From NCBI GenBank assembly GCA_000143165.1, contig CP002084.1:1054001-1118000 (forward strand): a stretch of 64,000 nt of DNA, in the 5' to 3' direction. Numbering within the stretch: position 1 is the stretch's first letter; each line of letters starts with the position of its first letter. Source of the stretch: Dehalogenimonas lykanthroporepellens BL-DC-9 (lineage in GTDB: Bacteria; Chloroflexota; Dehalococcoidia; Dehalococcoidales; Dehalococcoidaceae). Under the pieces are notes generated by a model, which saw nothing but the letters and a program-made list of their open reading frames with translations, made no database searches and was not told where the DNA came from. The position numbers and the translations under genes were made by a program. Below, piece by piece: positions 38,501 through 46,992 of the stretch.

Positions 38501-38868
38501 CCCACCCGGAACTGGGGGTGGAAATTCTGAAACATGTGGTGGACCTGTCGAAATGCCTGCCGGCTATCCTTCATCACCACGAACACTGGGACGGAAGCGG
38601 GTATCCCCACAAACTGAAGGGAGAAGCCATACCGCTGGAGGCCCGCATACTGACCGTTGCTGACGCTTATGATGCCATTACTTCGCCCAGACCTTACCGA
38701 GACCAGTTGTCGCTGAATGAGGCTCTGGCAGAACTGCGAAGATGTGCCGGAACCCAGTTCGACCCGCAGTTGGTTGAAGTCTTCTGCCAGGTTATGCAAC
38801 CGAACAACGAAACGCATGACGGTACTGAACGTCGCACGGACAGCAAAATACCCGAGCCGGAAGAATAA
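35542..38868 (+). CDS. Membrane c-di-GMP enzyme: double 7TM-like, GAF, GGDEF and HD-GYP domains
   Basis: 1108 residues from TTG 35542. Residues 1-530 hold some 14-16 transmembrane helices arranged as two similar halves (both contain a WGF-SSFML/TSFML segment), like duplicated HisKA_7TM sensors. A GAF domain spans about 555-720. The GGDEF domain (728-890) has an active RYGGEEF site and an inhibitory-site RNID five residues before it. The HD-GYP domain (905-1090) has LLHDIGKIGVPD and HHEHWDGSGYP. Thus both cyclase and phosphodiesterase look intact. Its ligand is unknown. It follows pilT, which fits pilus or surface control. Confidence 0.92.
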   Translation: MTVWATIPLITSLAYLVLLVILLPNLERKIGRALAYFAGTASVWGFTSFMLHLDAPESQSLFWNKLLIIALTWTLVAFFHFIHVYTGKSKAPSLAASYVGLGIIAYLSLSGNIITQVQVTQGLITQTTTPYIWLIALMAVILTILSVLALIRVYRSSARNEQRIPPIIILTGMLISVTAGFTNLSNNPMVYGLPIDQLASLVNLVLITYLIFQHRLVRLNNFNLQKRFSYVLLTPLGLFSLGGLVSITMALNGNTPEILGFNAWAVIPLVASIVYVILLLLVLQDTEKKASRYFAYFLSVAAFWGFSSFMLVFNSEATSGQLQFWNEMVVVAIAWIGVAYYHFVRIYINKTGGIWVYLGYGFTLAILVLALNGVVVSNVSLENGYIVHDIRPWDIIIGSVIAPFVLSSVYMLVRRYRQSTDPVDRNRTIYLILGSGALILLSYLTPFTPALAGLTTDHIGNIINAALIAYAISRFHLLDIKLVARRGITLLVLILGLAGIYGGVLFITLRTFPDIPQITMMVITGVIVTLLALTARPLAHFIAITVDRLFYRENYVHRQELLNFSNRMSYILNLEELSQAILPPLAKALNITHAALLFQNNPAADFNVQYIYPDEHELKNTFRMPTDNPIVEWMDRKNRAISPSQIHSMAEFKGLWQSEKEQLANADLALIHPIKSRDKLVGIIATGHKINGGVYSTEDLELINRISSQAGVIIENAQLFIQANTRANTDELTGLYNHRHFHERVEQEISRGSRFGITFSLILLDLDLFKVYNDIYGHLAGDQLLRKVGQMIQSSIRNIDLPFRYGGEEFAVLLPETRIDDAYRVAERLRKTIEARSSFREMPVTASLGVSNWPNDGLLKEELIHRADTALYRAKRTGRNRTCLASETGGPESLDPGTEPEAQPQALSIIYALAATVDAKDHYTYGHSRKVSEYAVSIAEAMNMPEETVHFIRAAGLLHDIGKIGVPDSILSKPTALDLKEWEPIRTHPELGVEILKHVVDLSKCLPAILHHHEHWDGSGYPHKLKGEAIPLEARILTVADAYDAITSPRPYRDQLSLNEALAELRRCAGTQFDPQLVEVFCQVMQPNNETHDGTERRTDSKIPEPEE

Positions 38869-38881
38869 CGCGGTCTCCAGG

Positions 38882-39748
38882 TTATTCCTGAGCGGGGGGT
38901 TGGCGGGTTACAAACTCCAGATTGAAATCCATGGCTCTGGCTGAATGAGTGATGGAACCGACGGAAATGAGATCGATGCCGGTTTCCGCAATCGCCCGGA
39001 CGTTATCGAGATTGACTCCACCTGAAGCTTCCAGGCTGATGGACGACGGTACCAGCTTTACTGCCTGTTTCATATCTTCAATCGACATGTTATCCAACAT
39101 GATACGGTCAGGTTCGGCGGCAATAGCCTGTCGGAGTTGTTCCAGATTCTGAACTTCGATTTCAACCTTCATTCCCTTGGCATCTTCCTTGGCTTTGGCA
39201 ACACCCTCAGCGATACTGATACCCTTGGCGGCCATGGCCACCAGGTGATTGTCCTTGATCAGAATGCCACTGGCCAGGTCAGGACGGTTATTCTGACCGC
39301 CGGCGGCGTAAACCGCATATTTTTCAAGCAGGCGTAACCCGGGCAGTGTTTTTCGGGTATCGCCGATCTTCACCCCTGTTTCACTGACCTGTTCGACATA
39401 TTTGGCGGTCAGAGTAGCCACTCCGGACAGGTGAGAAAGAAAGTTCAACACTACTCTTTCACCTTTGAGAATGCTGGCTACGCGGCCGGTTACCACCATT
39501 ACCACATCGCCGGCTTTGGCTTTGTTGCCATCTTGGATTTCTATCTTGACCTGAAGACTCTGGTCGACTTTCAGATAGGCGATACGGGCAATCTCGCCGC
39601 CGGCTACCAGACAGTCTTCCTTGGCAATTACCGCCGCGGTTCCCCCCATATTGGGAGGAATTATCAATTCAGTAGTTCGGTCGCCGCGGGCGACATCTTC
39701 TTCAAGAGCGATATCGATTACTCTTTCAATCTGGTTGTGAGTTCCCAT
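38882..39748 (-). CDS. nadC: Nicotinate-nucleotide pyrophosphorylase
   Basis: 288 residues. Converts quinolinate and PRPP to nicotinate mononucleotide in de novo NAD synthesis. Seen: EDVARGDRTTELI, HLSGVATLTAKYV, the active-site DTRKTLPGLRLLEKYAV and IKDNHLVAM, and EASGGVNLDNVRAIAETGID. Follows nadB by 20 nt. nadA is not in this window. Confidence 0.96.
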   Translation of the reverse strand: MGTHNQIERVIDIALEEDVARGDRTTELIIPPNMGGTAAVIAKEDCLVAGGEIARIAYLKVDQSLQVKIEIQDGNKAKAGDVVMVVTGRVASILKGERVVLNFLSHLSGVATLTAKYVEQVSETGVKIGDTRKTLPGLRLLEKYAVYAAGGQNNRPDLASGILIKDNHLVAMAAKGISIAEGVAKAKEDAKGMKVEIEVQNLEQLRQAIAAEPDRIMLDNMSIEDMKQAVKLVPSSISLEASGGVNLDNVRAIAETGIDLISVGSITHSARAMDFNLEFVTRQPPAQE

Positions 39749-39768
39749 TCGTAGTGTTTCCTTCCTGT

Positions 39769-41307
39769 TCAGGTGACGTTAAATACAACATGGTGCCGCC
39801 AGGCATCCGAAGGGATCGGATAATCGATCCGGAAATGGGCTCCCCGGCTTTCACGCCGGTTAAGCGCCGCTTCAACCAGCAACCTGCCGGTTAGAATCAG
39901 GTTGGCCAGCTCCCAGCTTTCCCTGTCGAATGGGGCTGAACTTCTGACTGCCGCCTCCCAACCGGCCAACCTGCCGGCGGTTTCATTCAAAGAGGCCTCC
40001 TCTCTGAGGATACCGGCGTGTTGCCACATCAGGCTTTGCAGTTCCTCCCTGTCGGGTAAAGATAGTACCTCATGCGGCGTGATGTCGGCAAGTCGCAGAC
40101 GGCTCGTCGGGGGTAAACCGGACTTCCTGGAGATTTTAGAACGAGAATGATCGACGATTCGTCGCGCGAAAACCAGCACTTCCAAAAGAGAATTAGAGGC
40201 CAGACGATTGGCGCCGTGAACTCCGGTACAGGCAACCTCTCCGGCGGCGTAAAGACCCGGCAGGGAAGAAGCGCCCCATTCATCGACCCGAACACCGCCG
40301 ATCATGTAGTGAGCCGCCGGAGCAACCGGTATCAGGTCACGGGTAATATCCAGACCCTGAGCCAGACAATGACGGTATATCTGAGGGAAGCGGGCAAGCA
40401 CCAGTGCCTCAGGCAGATGGGTTACATCCAGCAGGACATGGTCGGTACCGCTTTTAGACATTTCCGAGACAATCGCCCGCGAAACAATATCCCGAGCGGC
40501 CAGTTCGGCCTGTTCGGAATAATCGGGCATAAACCGACGCCCATCGACATTTCGCAGGAGACCACCCTCGCCACGAACGGATTCCGAAATGAGAAAAGGC
40601 GGCACTCCGTTTATCTTAAGAGCTGTCGGGTGAAACTGAAAAAACTCCATATCCTGGATATCGGCTCCGGCGCGATAGGCCAGAGCCACACCATCACCGG
40701 TGGCGATTTCAGGATTGGTGGTCAGGCTGTAGAGCCGTCCGGCGCCCCCGGAAGCCAGAATCAGGCAACGGCATGACAACCGGCGTTCCTGTCCGTCCCT
40801 GGTGAGCGTTTTCACACCGCACGCCCGGCCCCGGTCGACGACAAGTGAACTCACCAGGCAGTGCTCGATGATGGGAATGTCTTTGGCTCGAACCTGCGCC
40901 GAGAGGGTTTCTTCGATGTGACGCCCGGTGGCATCACCACCGGCATGAAGAATTCTGGGTATCGAATGAGCCGCTTCCAGGGTCAGGGCGACTTCACCTT
41001 CAACGGTATCAAAGGGCACACCGAGTTCGATCAGGGACTTGATACCTTCAGCGGCTTCGTCAACCAGAATCCGCACGGCACGGGCGTCACTCAGGCCGGC
41101 CCCGGCTTTCATGGTATCCTGGTAATGCAACTCCGGAGAATCCCCGGCACCGATAGCGGCGGCAATGCCCCCCTGAGCGAATCGGGTATTGCATTCTTCG
41201 ATACTACCCTTGGTTACAATGAGAACAGAACCGTAGCGGGAAGCCAATAGCGCGGTATAGAGACCGGCAATGCCTGAACCGACGATTATATAATCGTATG
41301 TTGCCAA
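39769..41307 (-). CDS. nadB: L-aspartate oxidase
   Basis: 512 residues. Flavoenzyme oxidising aspartate to iminoaspartate. FAD-binding IVGSGIAGLYTALLA, the substrate segment ESVRGEGGLLRNVDGRRFMP and AAHYMIGGVRVDEWGASSLPG, split by a turn, are typical. In anaerobes fumarate usually replaces oxygen as acceptor (family knowledge). Upstream partner of nadC in the same operon. Confidence 0.96.
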   Translation of the reverse strand: MATYDYIIVGSGIAGLYTALLASRYGSVLIVTKGSIEECNTRFAQGGIAAAIGAGDSPELHYQDTMKAGAGLSDARAVRILVDEAAEGIKSLIELGVPFDTVEGEVALTLEAAHSIPRILHAGGDATGRHIEETLSAQVRAKDIPIIEHCLVSSLVVDRGRACGVKTLTRDGQERRLSCRCLILASGGAGRLYSLTTNPEIATGDGVALAYRAGADIQDMEFFQFHPTALKINGVPPFLISESVRGEGGLLRNVDGRRFMPDYSEQAELAARDIVSRAIVSEMSKSGTDHVLLDVTHLPEALVLARFPQIYRHCLAQGLDITRDLIPVAPAAHYMIGGVRVDEWGASSLPGLYAAGEVACTGVHGANRLASNSLLEVLVFARRIVDHSRSKISRKSGLPPTSRLRLADITPHEVLSLPDREELQSLMWQHAGILREEASLNETAGRLAGWEAAVRSSAPFDRESWELANLILTGRLLVEAALNRRESRGAHFRIDYPIPSDAWRHHVVFNVT

Positions 41308-41365
41308 TTAAGGCCTCCAGCTTAATCGATAGGGCAGGAGTTATCCCGGATGTTGACGTGTTTGG

Positions 41366-41650
41366 CTAGGACGTGGATTCTTCCTGTTCCTGTTTCATGG
41401 CCACGCCACCCCTTACCAGACGAAGCAGAGACCCGGATTCGGTCTTGATGACCAGGGTCTTTTCATCGATAGTCTCGATTTCACCGTAAATACCGCCGAT
41501 GGTGACAATTCGGTCACCCCGCTTCAATTCGGACAACATCTGCTGTTGCTTTTTCTGACGTTTCTGCTGAGGCCGGATAATCAGAAAATAGAACCCAACA
41601 AACATCAGCACCATAAACCCAAGAAGTGTCAGAGTTTCGTCGTTCATCAA
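41366..41650 (-). CDS. yajC: Preprotein translocase accessory protein YajC
   Basis: 94 residues. One N-terminal transmembrane helix (LTLLGFMVLMFVGFYFLII) followed by RPQQKRQKKQQQMLSELKRG and DRIVTIGGIYGEIETID. Membrane partner of SecDF; secD and secF are not visible here. Nine bases after miaB. Confidence 0.94.
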   Translation of the reverse strand: MMNDETLTLLGFMVLMFVGFYFLIIRPQQKRQKKQQQMLSELKRGDRIVTIGGIYGEIETIDEKTLVIKTESGSLLRLVRGGVAMKQEQEESTS

Positions 41651-41659
41651 TAATTCTCC

Positions 41660-42913
41660 TTAAGCACCGCCCTCCACGATCTCTCCCCGAAGCGACCATG
41701 GCCCGGTATCGGTTATTCTTACATTTACCAGCCGTCCGGACAACTCCATTCGGCTTTCAAAGAACACCAGTTTACCACGGATATCACGTCCCCGCCACCT
41801 GCCCCGGTTTTGGTTTTCAACCAACACCTCAACTGTTTCACCGGTCAGTGCCGCGTTGATTTCACCGGCAATACGGGCCTGCAATCGCTCCAGTTCGGCG
41901 AGCCGCCGCGATTTTTGATCTCTGGGAACATCATCCGGATATTTTTCCGCGGCTTCAGTACCGGGACGGGGTGAATAGACAGCGAGATGGACAGCATCAA
42001 AACGCACCTGTTCCATCAGTGACCGGGTATTCTGAAATTGGGCTTCGGTTTCACCGGGAAAGCCTACTATGATGTCGGTCGTCAGAGCCAGTCCGGGAAC
42101 TGCTTGCCGTAACCGTTTGACCAGATCAAGATATTCCCCGGCAGTATAACCCCGGCGCATGAGTTCCAACACCCGGTCATCCCCGGCCTGAACCGGCAGA
42201 TTGACAGCCGGACAGACCTTGTCCAATTCTGCCAGCGAACGCATTAAACGCTCGCTCATATCCTTGGGGTGGTTGGTCAGAAAACGCAGTCGCAACAGTC
42301 CTTCCTGCCGGGAAAGACTGGTCAGAAGATCAGCCAGATCCGGCTGACCAGGAAGGTCGTGGCCCCAGGCATTGACGTTCTGGCCCAGCAGAGTCACTTC
42401 GCGGACACCGCGGCTCACCAGTTCAGTTAATTCTGCCTGTAATTCTTCCAAAGTTCGTGACCTCTCCCGTCCCCGTCGGTAAGGCACGATACAATAGGAA
42501 CAGAAATTGTCACACCCTTGAATTATCGGTACGAACGCGGTGACACCCGGCTTTCCCGGGAGAATCATCGGTGGTATCTCATCGAGAAAATCCGGCATTT
42601 GCCCGGCACCGAAAAAATAGTCCACCATCGGGTAAGTCCGACGCATGGCAGAGGGGTCTTCGTCGACCATACAACCGGTCAAGGCAACCTTTAATCCCGG
42701 TCGGTCTTGCTTGAGCTTGTTAAGAACGGCTAATCGATTGATGATACGTTCTTCGGCGCTCTGACGAACCGCGCAACTTACCAGAAGAACCAGATCCGCA
42801 TCTTCAGGTTTTTCGACACCGGAGAAACCTTTTAATTCCATCAGGCTACCCAGTCGTTCGGCTTCAGCCTGATTCATCTGACAGCCTATGGTAAAGATAT
42901 GATATTTGGGCAT
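41660..42913 (-). CDS. miaB: tRNA-2-methylthio-N6-dimethylallyladenosine synthase
   Basis: 417 residues. Radical-SAM methylthiotransferase acting on tRNA A37. N-terminal cluster Cys in IGCQMNQAEA, LVSCAVRQSA and LTGCMVDE; radical-SAM C-x3-C-x2-C in GCDNFCSYCIVPYRRGRE; C-terminal TRAM domain (GETVEVLVENQNRGRWRGRD). Start ATG 42913. No miaA is in the window. Confidence 0.95.
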   Translation of the reverse strand: MPKYHIFTIGCQMNQAEAERLGSLMELKGFSGVEKPEDADLVLLVSCAVRQSAEERIINRLAVLNKLKQDRPGLKVALTGCMVDEDPSAMRRTYPMVDYFFGAGQMPDFLDEIPPMILPGKPGVTAFVPIIQGCDNFCSYCIVPYRRGRERSRTLEELQAELTELVSRGVREVTLLGQNVNAWGHDLPGQPDLADLLTSLSRQEGLLRLRFLTNHPKDMSERLMRSLAELDKVCPAVNLPVQAGDDRVLELMRRGYTAGEYLDLVKRLRQAVPGLALTTDIIVGFPGETEAQFQNTRSLMEQVRFDAVHLAVYSPRPGTEAAEKYPDDVPRDQKSRRLAELERLQARIAGEINAALTGETVEVLVENQNRGRWRGRDIRGKLVFFESRMELSGRLVNVRITDTGPWSLRGEIVEGGA

Positions 42914-43084
42914 CAGTAGCCAGTGTTATCCCTTCAATTATCCACCAATATCGTAATTTGAACTCAACGCGAGAAAACGACATTACTGAGGGTGTCAGCA
43001 ATTTAGACGCTTTAGAGTTATTCAACGAACCGGCGTTACCCTATAAAGTAACCGAAAACACTGTTTCATTCAAGCAGCGGATAA

Positions 43085-43116
43085 GATTATCGCCCCCGAA
43101 AACAGGGGCGATAATC
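43085..43116 (-). terminator. Strong hairpin between the coiled-coil gene and miaB
   Basis: A perfect 12-bp stem (GATTATCGCCCC / GGGGCGATAATC) with an 8-nt loop lies 25 nt after the 43141 stop on the minus strand. Only TTAT follows, so it may act as terminator or RNA-stabilising end. The rest of 42914-43140 shows no gene. Confidence 0.55.
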
Positions 43117-43140
43117 CAGGAGGGCACAAGCGTTGGTTCT

Positions 43141-43686
43141 TCAGGATTGGTTTTTCGAAATAAAACTGGCAAAGTCGGAGGCGGTTTTCCCTGCAGTTCC
43201 AGGACCGGCGCCGGGAAGGTCGGAATCAGCCTTCGTTTGAGAATGTTTGGCTGTCGCTTCAATAGGCTCGGTTTGTTGTTCGACCCCGAATTCATTGACA
43301 GCAACCGGCGCTGGAGTCTCCTCCAACTCCAGCAAATCCGATTGCTCTTCCGGAACCAGAAGATTCCGCGCCAGATTTTCCGCTTCAGCCTGACGTCCAT
43401 GAACAAACTCATCGACCAGATCCAGTGCCTTTTCTTCGGCCTGCAAAAGAACTGCCTGGCGAATCTGCTCGGCCAGTCTGGCACCTTCTTCGCGAACGCT
43501 GTCCTGCATATCCAGGACGATTCCCTGTAGTTTGCGTCGATACTCATGCATCGCCAGAGTTCCGGCGCGCTGGGCCTGAGTTCGGGCTTGAACAGCAATC
43601 TGATCTATCATCGGAAAAGCGCTCTGAACCGCCATTTCCAGATCTCCGGCGGGCTGTTGGTAAGTTTCGGCTTTATCATTATGCAT
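43141..43686 (-). CDS. Unknown helical protein
   Basis: 181 residues; no family recognised. Residues 15-115 are predicted long amphipathic helices or coiled coil (AQRAGTLAMHEYRRKLQGIV and RLAEQIRQAVLLQAEEKALD), somewhat like ATPase stalk or phage-shock proteins. The remainder is acidic and disordered with a Gly/Pro stretch. No membrane segment. AGAGGTG lies 6 nt before the ATG. Flanked by tRNA-Ser and a hairpin, so probably its own unit. Confidence 0.6.
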   Translation of the reverse strand: MHNDKAETYQQPAGDLEMAVQSAFPMIDQIAVQARTQAQRAGTLAMHEYRRKLQGIVLDMQDSVREEGARLAEQIRQAVLLQAEEKALDLVDEFVHGRQAEAENLARNLLVPEEQSDLLELEETPAPVAVNEFGVEQQTEPIEATAKHSQTKADSDLPGAGPGTAGKTASDFASFISKNQS

Positions 43687-43810
43687 CGCAACACCTCTTG
43701 CAGGTTGAATTGCTCAATGATAAAACAGCCTGAACTGGGACACAATCGCCCGATAGTACCGGTATTGGAAGAAAATGGTACCGGTCAGGATTGTAATTAA
43801 GAAAAGGTGA

Positions 43811-43902
43811 TGGCGGAGGGAGGGAGATTCGAACTCCCGACCCCGGTTTCCCGAGGTAAGCGCTTAGCAGGCGCCCGCACTAGACCACTATGCGATCCCT
43901 CC
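43811..43902 (-). tRNA. tRNA-Ser (anticodon GCU)
   Basis: The acceptor stem GGAGGGA pairs with TCCCTCC, the discriminator is G and CCA is encoded. The anticodon loop reads CTGCTAA (GCU), the long variable arm of class II tRNA is present, and the T loop is GTTCGAATC. Length and long arm fit serine. Confidence 0.95.
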
Positions 43903-43918
43903 ATGGCAAGGAGCATAA

Positions 43919-43948
43919 AATGTATCACAAAATAAACTGTTTTCTCAA
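43919..43948 (-). promoter_or_regulatory. Candidate promoter of tRNA-Ser
   Basis: On the minus strand TTGAGA (43948-43943) and TACATT (43924-43919) are 18 nt apart, placing the start about 10 nt before the mature tRNA. Confidence 0.5.
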
Positions 43949-43983
43949 ACCGATGACCCGGATGTTTCGGATTATATAATGTC

Positions 43984-44154
43984 TTATTTATGCTGTTCTA
44001 TCTGCCGTTTACCGAACCAGTTGAGAATGTTACCGATAAGGCCGAGTGCTATACCGGAGATATAAAAAACCAGACCGTCACCAATGACAATGCCCGCCCC
44101 AATCGTCACCACCGAAGCCAAGATAAGCCCGAGGCCGATACTTCTCATTATCAT
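43984..44154 (-). CDS. Small two-helix membrane protein
   Basis: 56 residues from ATG 44154 to TAA 43984. It begins MIMRSIGLGLILASVVTIGA and ends WFGKRQIEQHK. Two hydrophobic segments (about 5-25 and 28-46) are joined by a short GDG turn, with a basic C-terminus. A G-rich stretch precedes the start. No family recognised. It lies just upstream of tRNA-Ser. Confidence 0.55.
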   Translation of the reverse strand: MIMRSIGLGLILASVVTIGAGIVIGDGLVFYISGIALGLIGNILNWFGKRQIEQHK

Positions 44155-44198
44155 CTAGTCTGCCCCCTTACTTTCGGATACCTGCCGAACAGCCTTTA

Positions 44199-44207
44199 TG
44201 ATATACT
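44199..44207 (+). promoter_or_regulatory. Extended -10 promoter of rsfS
   Basis: TGATATACT, an extended -10, lies 24 nt before the start region of rsfS. The -35 is weak. Confidence 0.5.
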
Positions 44208-44231
44208 AAAACTCGATAAAATTACAGGAGC

Positions 44232-44588
44232 GTGGTAGTTCTGGAAAGCATTGATTTAGCCCGGAGAATCGCCGACCTGGCCCTGGAAAAACAGGCCGAT
44301 AATATAATCATCACGGACGTCAGAGGATTGTCCAGTATCACTGATTATCAAGTCACATTGTCAGCCGATAATCACCGGCTGGCGCGCGCTGTATTCGATG
44401 AGGTCATCGACCGGTTGAAGAAAGAAAAGGTCAGGCCATTATCTTCAGAAGCCTCGGGCCAGGAATCCGATTGGCTGATTGTCGATTATGGCTCGGTTAT
44501 GCTCCATATTTTTACTCCGGCAAAACGAGCTTTGTACGACTTCGACCGTCTCTGGCCCGAAGCCAAGACAGTACTGGCCCTGCAGTAA
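44232..44588 (+). CDS. rsfS: Ribosomal silencing factor RsfS
   Basis: 118 residues. Binds L14 and blocks subunit joining in starvation. Family pattern: ARRIADLALEKQADNIIITDV, GLSSITDYQV, and the later SDWLIVDYGSVMLHIFTP and RALYDFDRLWP. The start is uncertain: AGGAG (44226-44230) is only 1 nt from GTG 44232, so a slightly later non-ATG codon could be used. Confidence 0.9.
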   Translation: MVVLESIDLARRIADLALEKQADNIIITDVRGLSSITDYQVTLSADNHRLARAVFDEVIDRLKKEKVRPLSSEASGQESDWLIVDYGSVMLHIFTPAKRALYDFDRLWPEAKTVLALQ

Positions 44589-44609
44589 AACTTTTACACC
44601 CTCTACCGC

Positions 44610-45143
44610 CGTTTTCTGTTGACTACTCCATCACTCGACGCCGCATTGTAAGCATGGCACCCAGGAACAAGACGATGGTGGTCGGCTGACCACGGCCAGC
44701 GAACCGGGACCTGCAGAGACGCTTCGTCCCCTCGGAGAGGATTTATATTCTGCCCTCGGCCTTACGCTCCACCTTGAACAGTTCCTGGATTTCTCAAGCC
44801 CGGCAAGTTGCTTCTCTGGGTGGAATATCAAAATAGCGGACAAACGATGGCAGGTTTTCCATCACCGAAAGCTCCGGATCAAGCTCCTCACCCCGAGGAA
44901 CAACCCCATAAGCGGCTTTAATACGGTTTGGGGCACGAGCTGGATCCATGCCCATGACCTGAATATTGCCCAAAGTAACGGGAGAAAGGGTAGTCATAAT
45001 CTTGACCAGGAGGGCTTGCCAGCTCCGTTTGGCACCAGCAGACCGTAGTCTTCCCCGCCCATAATATCAAGGGACAGGCCGTTTACAGCGACCAGTTCGT
45101 TGAACTGCTTGATGAGATGTCTGATCCAAATGACGGCTGACAT
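44610..45143 (-). pseudogene. Decayed ABC transporter ATP-binding gene
   Basis: Fragments of a NodI/DrrA-type ABC ATPase in different frames. From ATG 45143 the frame gives IKQFNELVAVNGLSLDI and LLVPNGAGKPS (Walker A with Pro for Thr/Ser) then a stop. A shifted frame gives KIMTTLSPVTLGNIQVMGMD and GVVPRGEELDPELSVMENL. A further frame gives LSEGTKRL (degraded signature LSGGM). Walker B is unrecognisable. Several frameshifts and stops make it non-functional. This explains the gene-free stretch 44589-45187. Confidence 0.8.
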
Positions 45144-45187
45144 CGGCCATTAAAATCACTGAAACAGGAATAATTCTAACACATTGT

Positions 45188-46885
45188 TCAACTCATGCGA
45201 CCTTCGCGCAAACTGTTGAGCAGATACTGGATTTCAGTAGATGGTACACCGTAACGATGAAGGGCATGGCGGGTAATTTCCAGGCTGGCTTCAAATTGAG
45301 GACGAACCAGCTCATTGACACCGATATCTTTCAGAACCTCGGCATCCCTGTCTTGCTCCACCCGGGCGACAATATCCAGGCGGGGGTTGATCCTGCGAGC
45401 GTTTTTAACCGTGAGTTCAACATCCATGAAACCGGGAAAGGTACACACCAGCAGTCTCGCCTTTTCAAGCTGGGCGCTACCCAGTATTTCAGGATTCGAC
45501 GCATCTCCATAAATACACGGTACGCCTTCCCGACGTAATTCGGCAATTTTTTTCGGGTCCAGTTCAATGACCAGATAGTTCAGATTCCGCCGCTTAAGCA
45601 CTTTGGTCAAGGCGGCCGCGGAACGTCCATGACCGCAGATTACGGCGTGTCCGGATAGCTCTGGAGTCGAACGGGCTCCGGATACTTCACCCCTCAAGTT
45701 GAAGAACCTCTGCCCGAACGCCGTCCTTTCCAGACGGTGATACACTCGGTTTCCCAAACTTATTACGAACGGTGTCAGCACCATGGTGGTAATCGCCGCT
45801 CCCAGAGTCAATGCGTAGGTGGAATCTCTCAGCACGCCTGAGGCCACGCCGACACCGGCCAGAACGAAACTGAACTCTCCAATTTGGGCCAGCCCAAATC
45901 CGGTAGCCAGAGAAGTCCTGGCACTGTAACCGAACAACCAGGGGACAGCGGAACAGATAATGAACTTGACAGCCAGAATGAACAGGACGACGCCGATTAT
46001 CAACAATGGGTTTTGATAGATGAATGAAAGGTCGGCCAGCGTACCCAGAGAAACGAAAAACAGCGCCCCAAAAGCATCCCGGAAAGGTACGATATCGGCC
46101 AGCGCCTGACGGGCGAAACTGGACTGACCGATGAGAAGACCGGCAATAAAGGCCCCGACCGCGGCGGAAACGCCGAAAAACTCAGCCCCGATAGCCGCCG
46201 CCAGCGATACAGAGACCACCGTGATCAGAAAAAGTTCCCGGGAACGTGACCGGGCAACCCTCTCCAGTATTCGGGGCAGTAACCAGAACCCAAATGCCGC
46301 CATACCGATGATAAAAACAAGAGCTTTACCACCGGCGCTCAACAAAGCTGGACCGATATCGGTATCGGTAGCGCCCAGGGTTGGCAGAATTATCATCAAC
46401 GGGATAAGCGACAGGTCCTGCACCAGCAGAATACCGGTCATGATCCGGCCGTGAGTCGTATCGAGTTCGCCCCTTTCCATCAGTAATTTCAAAACTATCA
46501 GGGTAGAACTCAAGGAAAGCAGGAATCCAAAGAAGATTGACTCCGCTACACCCCAGCCGAGAATCTGGCCCAGGCCGAAGCCGGCGCCCGCCGTCGCCAG
46601 TATCTGAGCTATCCCTCCCAGTATAGCTACCGCCCCGATGCGCCGGAGTTCCTCGAGAGAAAACTCCAGCCCCAGAGTGAACAGCAACAGGATGACACCG
46701 ATGCTGGCCATAGCCTCAATGGATTCAGTGTCCTGTATCAACCCCAGACCGTGAGGACTGACAAGCATACCGGCCACAAGATATCCCAGCAACACCGGCA
46801 GTTTCAGGCGATGCGCCAGAATACCCCCCAGTACGGCGGCGACCAGGGCGATAATTATTTCAGCGCCGAATCCCAGATGTCCCAA
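45188..46885 (-). CDS. CPA2 cation/proton antiporter with TrkA-N domain
   Basis: 565 residues from TTG 46885 with GGAG 6 nt upstream. Residues 1-385 form about 12-13 membrane helices of the Kef/CPA2 type (LGLEFSLEELRRIG and VFFGVSAAVGAFIAGLLIG-like segments seen as EFFGVSAAVGAFIAG). The C-terminal RCK domain starts at HAVICGHGRSAAALTKVLKR, a Rossmann nucleotide-binding motif. Likely K+ or Na+ efflux coupled to H+. The ion cannot be read from sequence. Confidence 0.92.
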   Translation of the reverse strand: MGHLGFGAEIIIALVAAVLGGILAHRLKLPVLLGYLVAGMLVSPHGLGLIQDTESIEAMASIGVILLLFTLGLEFSLEELRRIGAVAILGGIAQILATAGAGFGLGQILGWGVAESIFFGFLLSLSSTLIVLKLLMERGELDTTHGRIMTGILLVQDLSLIPLMIILPTLGATDTDIGPALLSAGGKALVFIIGMAAFGFWLLPRILERVARSRSRELFLITVVSVSLAAAIGAEFFGVSAAVGAFIAGLLIGQSSFARQALADIVPFRDAFGALFFVSLGTLADLSFIYQNPLLIIGVVLFILAVKFIICSAVPWLFGYSARTSLATGFGLAQIGEFSFVLAGVGVASGVLRDSTYALTLGAAITTMVLTPFVISLGNRVYHRLERTAFGQRFFNLRGEVSGARSTPELSGHAVICGHGRSAAALTKVLKRRNLNYLVIELDPKKIAELRREGVPCIYGDASNPEILGSAQLEKARLLVCTFPGFMDVELTVKNARRINPRLDIVARVEQDRDAEVLKDIGVNELVRPQFEASLEITRHALHRYGVPSTEIQYLLNSLREGRMS

Positions 46886-46913
46886 AAGCTACTCCGATTG
46901 TGACCGATGGACA

Positions 46914-46922
46914 ATTTTAACA
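46914..46922 (-). promoter_or_regulatory. Extended -10 promoter of the antiporter gene
   Basis: TGTTAAAAT on the minus strand lies about 29 nt before the TTG start codon. There is no clear -35. Divergent from the argC promoter. Confidence 0.45.
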
Positions 46923-46975
46923 TAATCTCATCTCCCATCGTAATACAGGCGGCTTTATCGCAGTAGTCGGCGGTG

Positions 46976-46984
46976 TGTTATACT
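46976..46984 (+). promoter_or_regulatory. Extended -10 promoter abutting argC
   Basis: TGTTATACT ends 8 nt before the argC ATG, so transcription should begin at or within about two bases of the start codon, giving a leaderless or nearly leaderless mRNA. No Shine-Dalgarno is present. Confidence 0.55.
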
Positions 46985-46992
46985 AAGCGGTC

